A stretch of DNA of 64,000 bases from Buxus sempervirens (Eukaryota; Streptophyta; Magnoliopsida; Buxales; Buxaceae). Positions 56,546-64,000 of this stretch are shown piece after piece; within the stretch, counting starts at the first letter, position 1; the number at the start of each line of letters is the position of its first letter. The notes beneath the pieces are model-generated. The model worked only from the letters and a program-made list of their open reading frames with translations, did no database searches and was not told the DNA's origin. A program made the position numbers and the translations under genes. The DNA is taken from NCBI GenBank assembly GCA_947561395.2, contig OX387187.1:20317829-20381828 (forward strand). The letters are read 5' to 3'.

Positions 56546-57857
56546 GATACCCCATGTGATTTTCATTTCTCTGTTATTTCGAGATCTACATGACTGGCCG
56601 GTTTGTGTACCTCTGTAATTGTTCTACTACCCTCCAAATACTCCCAGAAGACTTCCCAACCATATTTGGAATTAATCTAAACACTTTCATTTTTAAATAT
56701 AAAACTCAATCCGGAGACTCTGTTCAATTAATTTCCCGAAACCCAGAAAAACCAGCAAACTCATACCATCACTTAATGTATAAACCATGCATCAGAATAA
56801 GCTCGAGAGAAACATAAAACACAAAACCCAGTTGTAAAACCGTGCTACTCACTTGAAATCGCTTATTCCGAAATACCCAGAACCTCGGCCGATCACCACT
56901 TCGGCCACGCACGCGAAGGAAAATCTCTCCAAACCAAACTTCTCAAGCAGTGAGAGTTAACCCACTGAACTTCAACTCCGAACTCCTTCTTTTAGCCCTT
57001 GCGATTTCTGGTCCTTCACGAACAGAAACCCTAGTCGCCACTCCAGCCGAAATCGCTAGTTCTCCTGATATCCAGACTAACGAAAATGTTTCCGAAATTA
57101 TGATAAGCGTATTCTCTTAACCCCAACCCTACTTTCCATTTTTAGTACACTTACTTGATACATACGCTGCTCGAATACCCTCCCATTTCCTTGATCCTAT
57201 GCATGCTCGCCCACCGGAGATACTACATGTTCCGCATCCATTTACATTAATAATCACATAACTATACTTTAATAGTAACAATGATAATACTACGATTTTT
57301 CGGAAAAATGGCTATATAACGCCTGTACATACGAGTATGGGCTAAGCCCTCAAACCACAAAATAACCTGATAAACACAGTTTATACATCAGAATAAATAA
57401 CTAAATAAATAAATAAATAACTCACAAAAATCAGGGTCTTACATCATGTGATAGAAACATTGCTGTGGATATCTTGAGACGGGAATGTACATGCAAGCGA
57501 TGGCAAATGTCCGGCATACCTTGTGAACATGCATGTGATGTTTTGCAGAAGAAATCACTAAATTTATATGAGTATGTGGAGCAGTGTTATCACAAGTGTA
57601 CTCAAGAGCTGATATATGCAGAGTTGATGCATAGTGTACCAACACATGACATACCTAATGTTGTGGATATTGATGCGATATCTCTTACTGACTCATCTGA
57701 AACACCAACAAGCATGCTGCCCCCTAAAACAAAGCGACGACCTGGGCGTCCTCGGCAGAAGCGCATAGAGTCTCAATTCCAAAACAAGTGGCCGGTCCAC
57801 TGTTCCCATTGCAATGAGGCAGGACACAACCGAGCTACATGCAGGGCCTCAATTTAG

Positions 57858-58290
57858 AGGTTGGTCTTGGATGTAGTTATCATAGAGGTAGCCACTGTTA
57901 TTTTGTATGATGTAAATCTAATTCCGTCTAGCCAAGTTACTTGTGGTAAGTAAGCTTTGTTATTAATAACAATTCTTGTAGGTTCAAGCTGTGTGTGGAT
58001 GCGTTCCAACCCTCTAAAGTAAGCAAAGCGGAAAGCAAACAAATGGTGTATCGTTGAAAACGGCGGATCAATGAATGTTGGTTTGGAGACAGTAGGGAGG
58101 ATTTGTTGTAGTTAATTGATATTTGGTTGGAGGACAATGTTAATTTTTATTTATTATTACTTCTTTATCATTGTTTTATTTGACGATGTGTTGTTGTAAT
58201 ATTAGAACCTTCTTGTGAAATGCGGTTAATTGATTACTATGTGTGTTCTTGCACATGCTTTAGCATACAGTTGTTTTATCTTTGTTAGTC
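57858..58290. other. Gap between the two MULE-region genes
   Basis: This is AT-rich, probably the 3' end of the transposase transcript and the promoter of the next gene. No clear TATA box stands out and no gene is seen. Confidence 0.4.
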
Positions 58291-60275
58291 ATGGACGAAA
58301 ATGCACGTAGTCATGATGTTGGAGAAGCTTCTACCTCGGTGGCGAAGGCAAAACGACCTCCAAATCCTTGGGTTCTATTCAAGTAAGGAAACGTGATATT
58401 TGTTTCATGTGTTTGATAGACTTATCATAAATAGTTAGTGTAATAATGCTTGTATTTGATGGATTTATTTTCTTGTATCCCATGTAGGTCTGAGTACATT
58501 AAAGAATGCGCAAGGGGCGGAGAACAAATAATGTTAAAGAAGGTATTTTTCCCGATTAGTTGCAAACAGATTTGACACGCGGTTCATGCCATTGTATAAT
58601 TTCTTTGTAGGCTAATGACGGTGCCGCAGCAGTGTGGTGGGATATGGATGCAGAAGCGAGGCAGCCATATCATGAGCGAGCTGCCCAATGCGCAGCTGAA
58701 TGGAAAACATCTCGGTCTAAAGCAGCGAAAAAGAAACCTAATCAGGTATGTTTTGCCACTTTACCATGCTTCCAATTTACGATTGATCATACAACGAAGC
58801 ATATATAGTTTATTGTTTTTTTTTTGGTACGTCATTAGTACACGTGATATTGCAGACATGTATGTTCACTCGATGCTCTCCACTGCGATTTGTGGAGTGT
58901 TGCAACCGGTTTACGCCAGAACAGCGTTCAGTGGTAGAAGCCATTGGTTTTGGGTCCCTCCTCCATCTTCACAGCAGGTCCCTTAAGAGAGATTTATGTA
59001 TTTGGCTTGTTAATCAAGTCGATGTACACAATTGTTGTCTAAAAATCAGAGAGTACTCCATTCCTATTTCTAGTTTAGATGTCAGTGCCATATTGGGGAT
59101 TAGTCATGTAGGAGAGCCAGTCAGCACTTCTGGACCAGATGATAGAGTGGAGGAGGTCCGTAGTATGTTTAAGATTGAGAAGCATGGTATTCCCCTTGCA
59201 GAGTTGCAGTCTAGGTTAGCTACCCCTGAGTGTGGCCCTGATTTTATAAGAGCGTTTGTTTTATTCGCACTGGGTTGTCTTTTGTGCCCAAATGCGAACC
59301 TTTGTGCTAGTAGGAGTTTCTTACACACGGTGGTAGATGTAAATAGCTTGCCTTCCCTAAATTGGGCAGAGTTTGTTCTTCACCGCCTTATCGAAGAAAT
59401 CAAAGTAGTTCAGTTGAAGAAAAAGCAATGCATAGGTGGTTGCATTTTGTTCTTGCAGATGAGAACTGTTAATTCGAAGTATTCACATTACTTTTGCATT
59501 TTGTATATTTTCTGAATATACAAACACATATCCATGACGATGGTTCCATTGTTTGGCTTCTCTTTTCCAGTTGTTCTATTATGAGCGTGTTCTTCATGGC
59601 CCGCCGAACCCAGATAGACGATTGCCACGTTTGTTGTTTTGGACAAAAGAGCGTTTGAAGGCACGGGAAACCGCAGAGAGGAAAGCCGGTGGATTCGGCC
59701 TCGGACAGGTTTACTTTACTTTAAATTGTATATGCTGGCTCAGGTTGATGCATTATACAACAAGGTGAATTAATTGTGAGCATGTGTTTTGCAGGTAAAT
59801 TTGGAGGCATTGATGTCTGACACCGGTTTTGGAAGTTCCGCATGCAGAAGCGAATTTCCATCAAAAGCACAAGTATGGATCCGCTCCCCTCTTCACAATT
59901 TTTGACTTATAACGACATTGGAATGTTGTGTTTACTTATTTTCTATTGTGTAGTCCACATCGGAACGGTTAAAAGAGGATGTTCCAGTTACCCCTGAAGA
60001 TATGAACTCTGAATTTCCTATTATTGACCCTGTAAGATATAGTTCATACCTCGTCTAACCGTTAATCGCCAATTTCCATTAATTACAGTCCTATTATTGA
60101 CCCTCTAATGCAACCAACTCTATCATTCTCCTATTTTCAGGATGTGGCTGGTCGGCTGGTGCACATGTGGAAAGAGTTACAGATAATGAATGATGCATAT
60201 CGGACAGCCATCAGTGCTGTACGAGATGCATATGGAAGCCGCGATAGTATAGCTGATAAAGATATAGGTGACTGA
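58291..60275 (+). CDS. Spliced gene joining an HMG box to a plant mobile-element domain
   Basis: Eight phase-consistent coding exons are visible: 58291-58382, 58488-58542, 58611-58745, 58856-59458, 59571-59708, 59795-59872, 59954-60031 and 60141-60275, 437 residues. Residues about 26-94 look like an HMG box (NPWVLFKSEYIKE, then WWDMDAEARQPYHERAAQ), followed by a basic run. Exon 4 carries a domain known from MULE-borne Ulp1-type genes and PMD-like proteins: CSPLRFVECCNRFTPEQRSV, FGSLLHL, LCIWLVNQVD and ISSLDVSAILGI. No protease domain follows. The C-terminus is short and helical. The donor of intron 4 reads CAG|ATGAGA rather than CAG|GTGAGA, so this copy may retain intron 4 and end early. It lies on the same strand, 433 bases after the transposase gene, which suggests a second gene of the same transposon. 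Confidence 0.62.
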
Positions 60276-60640
60276 GATGTTATTACATTGGTGAGAGTCT
60301 GTAATTGATAAAAGGAGAGGCTAACATGGAAAAGTAAGAGATGTATGGATGGTTAACAATGTGTTTTGCCAGGTTGTACATTGAAAACAATTAATAAATT
60401 GATATTATTTTTTCTCATTCTAACACTCAAATACCTGAATCATTGTTTTATGAACTCAAAATTCATAGACCTCTGACAAAGGGACTAAACATTTGCGATC
60501 ATTAATTACTAAATTGCTCATCAAAATACTGGTTACTCTAACATTTTGTTATGATTAACCCAAAGTTATCTTATGCAATTGATGATGTGGTGCACCACAG
60601 CAAAAAAACCAACTCTGGAGCTCATCGACAAAATCTAGAT
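60276..60640. other. Gap after the HMG-box gene
   Basis: This is AT-rich DNA without a gene or a recognised element border. It runs into the motif arrays. Confidence 0.4.
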
Positions 60641-60676
60641 GCATCGTAAAATAAATGATTAATCGTTATTAATAAA

Positions 60677-61520
60677 CGATTAATCGGTTACCATCAGCCG
60701 CTATGAGCCCAGTTGTGCGTCGGCAATTATCGATTAATCGGAAGTTCATCCTGAAATTAGTTGGACATTAAAACGTCACGCTGGAATTTGAATCGGAACG
60801 TGTCCGATGAATCAAAAATTCATGATTCGTCGGTCATTCGTTACGATTAATCGGTTACCATCGGTTGCTATGCGCCCAGTTGTGCGTCGGCAATTATCGA
60901 TTAATCGGAAGTTCATCCTGAAATTAGTTGGACATTAAAACGTCACGCTGGAATTTGAATAGGAACGTGTCCGATGAATCAAAAATTCATGATTCGTCGG
61001 TCATTCGTTACGATTAATCGGTTACCATCGGTTGCTATGCGCCCAGTTGTGCGTCGGCAATTATCGATTAATCGGAAGTTCATCCTGAAATTAGTTGGAC
61101 ATTAAAACGTCACGCTGGAATTTGAATCGGAACGTGTCCGATGAATCAAAAATTCATGATTCGTCGGTCATTCGTTACGATTAATCGGTTACCATCGGTT
61201 GCTATGTGCCCAGTTGTGCGTCGGCAATTATCGATTAATCGGACCTTAGTCCTGAAATTTGTCTTACAAAAACGACACTCTGTACCTTGAGTCGGCACTT
61301 CGTCGATGCATCAAACATTAATTGTTAGTCGGGCATCCGTTACGATTAATCGGTTAGCATGGATAGCTAATAGCCCAGTTTTTCATCGGCAATTTCGATT
61401 AATCGAATATTAATCCTGCAATTTTGCCTCAGAAAACGACAGTCTGTAATTTGAATCGCCAATTATCGATGAATGTATATATAATGGTTAGTCGGATATT
61501 ACTTATGATTAGTCGGTAAT
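60677..61520. repeat. 167-bp tandem array with CGATTAATCG palindromes (about five copies)
   Basis: Unit starts fall near 60677, 60844, 61011, 61178, 61343 and 61507. Copies 2 and 3 are almost identical and the later ones are diverged. Each unit carries CGATTAATCGG twice and a longer imperfect palindrome, CCGATGAATCA...TGATTCGTCGG. Confidence 0.9.
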
Positions 61521-61629
61521 CATCGATTGGTACCCAGCATTGGCGTTTGTTGTGGACACTTCCGATTAATCGACGAATTTTATTCGAATCGAATTGGGAT
61601 CTTCATCGAAGATTTAAAAAACGATTAAC

Positions 61630-62800
61630 CGTTCATGGGATACAATTTCATTATTCGGTGGATACACTTTTGATTCGTGGGATACAATTTCATTATTCGG
61701 TGGATACACTTTTTATTCATGGGATACAATTTCATTATTAAGTGGATACGTATTTCTAATCGTTGCCAATTCGCGAAGTTCAGATGGTATCCCACGATTA
61801 CTACACTTATATCCGACGCGTACTTGGGAGAAACTTTCGATTAATCGATAGAATAAATTTCGATTACTGCCCTTCGTGGGATACAATTTCATTATTCGGG
61901 GGATACACTTTTTATTCGAGGGATACAATTTTATTATTCAGTGGATAAGTATTTTTAATCGGTGCCAATTAGCGAAGTTCAGATGGTATCCCACGATTAC
62001 TACACTTATATCCGACGCGTACTTGGGAGAAACTTTCGATTAATCGATATAGTAAATGTCGATTACTGCCCTTCGTGGGATACAATTTCAGTATTCGGTG
62101 GATACACTTTTTATTCGTGGGATACAAATTCATTATTCGGTGGATACACTTTTGATTCGTGGGATACAATTTCATTATTCGGTGGATACATTTTTAATTC
62201 GTGGGATACAATGTCATTATTCAGTGGATACGTATTTCTAATCGTTGCCAATTCGCGAAGTTCAGATGGTATCCCACGATTACTACACTTATATCCGACG
62301 CGGCTTTCGATTAATCGATAGAATAAATGTCGATTACTGCCCTTCGTGGGATACAACTTCGTTATTCGGTGGATACACCTTTTATTCGAGGGATACAATT
62401 TCATTATTCAGTGGCTACGTATTTTTAATCGTTGCCAATTCGCGAAGTTCAGATGGTATCCCACGATTACTACACTTATATCCGACGCGTACTTGGGAGA
62501 AACTTTCGATTAATCGATATAGTAAATGTCGATTACTGCCCTTCATGGGATACAATTTCAGTATTCGGTGGATACACTTTGTATTCGTGGGATACAAATT
62601 CATTATTCGGTGGATACACTTTTGATTCGTGGGATACAATTTCATTATTCGGTGGATACATTTTTAATTCGTGGGATACAATTTCATTATTCAGTGGATA
62701 CGTATTGTCTAATCGTTGCCAATTCGCGAAGTTCAGATGGTATCCCACGATTACTACACTTATATCCGGGCCGTTATTGGGGGATATCTTATTAGCATCG
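61630..62800. repeat. Higher-order array of about 42-bp GTGGGATACAATTTCATTATTCGG units
   Basis: Short units (GGGATACAATTTCATTATTC, then GGTGGATACACTTTTTATTC) alternate with a longer segment that begins GCCAATTCGCGAAGTTCAG. That segment recurs at 61764, 61964, 62247, 62434 and 62718, giving alternating steps of about 200, 283, 187 and 284 bases. The step changes by two short units. The longer segment also contains TTCGATTAATCGAT. Confidence 0.88.
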
Positions 62801-63280
62801 AGGATATAAATATTTCTTCGTAGGACACTCTTTAAGCAATCGAAGGATACTTATAGAGGTTCGTGGGAACAACCCGAAGAAATGGATGGTATCCTACGAT
62901 TAATCAAGAAGGATATAATTCCATCATCGTGGGATACATTTCCGATACGATTGATCGCAAAATGTTCGATAAATCGGAGAAGAGAGAATGACCCATGAAC
63001 GTGATCGATCATATATTGATTAATCGTAACGATGACGATTAACTACGTCGGGCGTTTGAAATTCAATGATCGGCAACTTATCGACTAATCGTTTATTACG
63101 ACGTTGATCGTAAGATAGTCGATTATACCCGTACAATTATCGTTTTGTCACTTAAACAACCGATGAATCATGGGTTTTTGTCGATTAATCGAAATTGACG
63201 AAACCAAGCGACGCTTCGTTTTGCGCGCATATCTTCCAGGGGATCCCATCTTCCAACTGACGTGACCCTTGCGATTAACT
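62801..63280 (+). promoter_or_regulatory. CGAT/ATCG-rich upstream region of the gene at 63666
   Basis: Single and overlapping CGATTAATCG, CGATTAAC and CGACTAATCG motifs continue at lower density, the last perfect one near 63181-63190. A leader-like CT-rich stretch (about 63310-63375) and a CCCTAGGGTTTT motif follow. The promoter assignment is inferred from position. Confidence 0.4.
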
Positions 63281-63665
63281 CTCTTACATATTTTCAATGC
63301 GCGTACCAGTCTCATCATCTTCTCATTTGTCATTCCTCATTTCTCATCCTCTTCTCCACCGTCCCTAGGGTTTTTTGCGTCGACTTCTTCTTGGGAGATA
63401 GCGTCAATCGTGGAAGTTCTTCTTCTGGTAAGTGATGCTAAGATTTTACAACTTCTTTGCTCCATTCCATTTCCAATGAACTAACCATTCGTGTACATTG
63501 TTTGTTGTTTGTTTCGTTTGTTTTTTGGGGTTTTGATCTTCTTTCGTGCGCCTCTCTCATTTGTGTTGCGCGTTCTTGAATGCTTGGATGATTTTGTCTG
63601 TAATGGCCTTGTGTCTTCCATTGTTGTTCTCGTCTGTGCCTTGACGTCTTTGCTTTAAAGGCATC

Positions 63666-64000
63666 ATGCCCAAACGAAAAACCTTAGGTCGTAAGGCTAA
63701 GAAGGCAAGGACGCCTACCCATCTCCTCCCCCTCATGATCTCCCTCCGTCCGGGTCAGACTATGACCCAGACGATACTGAGCAGGCTGTAGCCGGGGCTA
63801 CGAGTTCGCCTTCATTGTCTCCAGAACACGCACCATCCGCTGCCCTTGGGGGGCATGGGGTACGCGTCCAAAGGTCATTGGTCGTTGAGAAAGCCGTGCT
63901 CAAAGACCAAATTTCGAAATATGGTTTGGAACCACTTCTTAAGCAAATAGGATGGGAGGGTATTTTGGACTGGAGTGGTGATGCAAACATGTCGGTCGTG
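63666..64000 (+). CDS. Start of a mobile-element-type gene, cut by the window end
   Basis: An ATG at 63666 opens a frame with no stop to the window end (at least 111 residues). The N-terminus MPKRKTLGRKAKKARTPTPS is strongly basic, a likely nuclear localisation signal. A Pro/Ser/Asp-rich stretch follows, and then a segment (SLVVEKAVLKDQISKYGLEP, GWEGILDWSGDANMSVV). That segment resembles the start of plant transposon proteins of the Athila ORF1/Transposase_32 or PMD-like group. An untranslated leader exon with donor TTCTG|GTAAGT near 63427 and an acceptor TTTAAAG just before 63661 fit a leader intron, the same layout as the MULE transposase gene. The family call is tentative. Confidence 0.5.

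Larger units (their letters stand above)
54992..57443 (-). mobile_element. Solo LTR (family S) inside the MULE transposase gene
   Basis: Its ends are TGTAACGCCCC and AGGGTCTTACA. Flanking 5-mers are CCATG (54987-54991) and TCATG (57444-57448), a target duplication with one mismatch. It has no gag or pol. It has the same family features as 24577-26933, in reverse: GGCCTACTCAGGGTTTC repeats (55586-55700), a GGTGAGCGC patch (56300-56545), and matching end sequences. Confidence 0.87.
53093..57857 (+). pseudogene. MuDR-type (MULE) transposase gene, interrupted by a solo LTR
   Basis: Coding segments are 53093-53439, 53525-54991 and 57449-57857, about 740 residues. The N-terminus has a PB1-like or MuDR N-terminal region (FCYLHVGGEIV). 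It is followed by a zinc-type DNA-binding region from about residue 169 (SARCSVEDCPWKV). The MULE catalytic core has Asp361 in FIDGTHLRG, Asp423 in VSDRHQSI and a likely Glu529 in NVAESFNSW. Past the solo LTR comes a SWIM zinc finger (CTCKRWQMSGIPCEH) and a CCHC knuckle (CSHCNEAGHNRATC). The intron 53440-53524 keeps phase. Apart from the LTR insertion between residues about 604 and 606, no stop or frameshift is visible, so the gene was probably functional until that event. Such transposases cut and paste the element's own DNA. Confidence 0.88.

Noticed and set aside
61547-62809. Many overlapping open frames with FIHGIQFHYSVDTL-type repeats on both strands
   Set aside because: They result from the 42-bp repeat lacking stops; no codon bias or start context supports coding.
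50834-64000. A complete MULE with both terminal inverted repeats inside the window
   Set aside because: No inverted partner of the 50834 terminus is found to the right; the right end may lie outside, so only the left border is suggested.

Overview
The window is plant nuclear DNA, most likely from a eudicot with a large, repeat-rich genome. Evidence is Ogre-type (Ty3/Gypsy, Tat clade) LTR retrotransposons, spliced genes with plant-style introns, a MuDR-type DNA transposon with plant accessory genes, a Tourist-like MITE and a plant family-1 UDP-glycosyltransferase. No RNA gene, prokaryotic operon or CRISPR array was recognised. The species cannot be named from what is visible.

Layout. (1) 1-42200 is one nested stack. 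The outermost layer, element B, is an Ogre-like retrotransposon on the + strand. The end of its 5' LTR is at 1-331 and its 3' LTR at 39687-42200. It keeps a gag region but no pol. Inside it, at 2930-31135 on the - strand, lies element A, a 28.2-kb Ogre with both LTRs, gag, protease, RT, RNase H and integrase. Between integrase and its 3' LTR, A carries two intron-containing genes in antisense: a plant-mobile-domain (PMD) gene and a DUF7745-type gene. A is itself interrupted by two solo LTRs with perfect 5-bp target duplications (8732-13975 and 24577-26933). The first contains a 5'-truncated LINE, so the stack is four layers deep. (2) 42201-50830 is low-copy DNA with one intact host gene, a UDP-glycosyltransferase (45197-46738), plus a MITE and a 127-bp tandem duplication. 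(3) About 50830 to the window end is transposon territory again. It holds a MuDR-like transposase gene split by a third solo LTR, a spliced gene joining an HMG box to a mobile-element domain, 2.5 kb of arrays rich in the palindrome CGATTAATCG, and the start of another gene that runs off the window.

The most interesting theme is family-specific patches of short CG-containing palindromes beside transposon genes. In element A a CCGTA/TACGG patch occurs in the LTR U3, in the leader, and just upstream of each antisense gene; one copy is followed by a TATA box. Element B has a different palindrome (TATCCGAC/GTCGGATA) in the same two sense-strand positions. The right-hand transposon region has CGATTAATCG. 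This resembles the arrangement known for Arabidopsis VANDAL elements, whose VANC proteins recognise short motifs repeated in their own non-coding DNA and counter silencing. A self-recognition role here is inference.

Relative ages follow from nesting and from LTR comparison by eye. A's LTRs differ at about 1-2 percent of positions, B's at about 4 percent over the 331 bases that can be compared. The solo LTRs inside A are younger than A's arrival, and the LINE is younger than the solo LTR it sits in.
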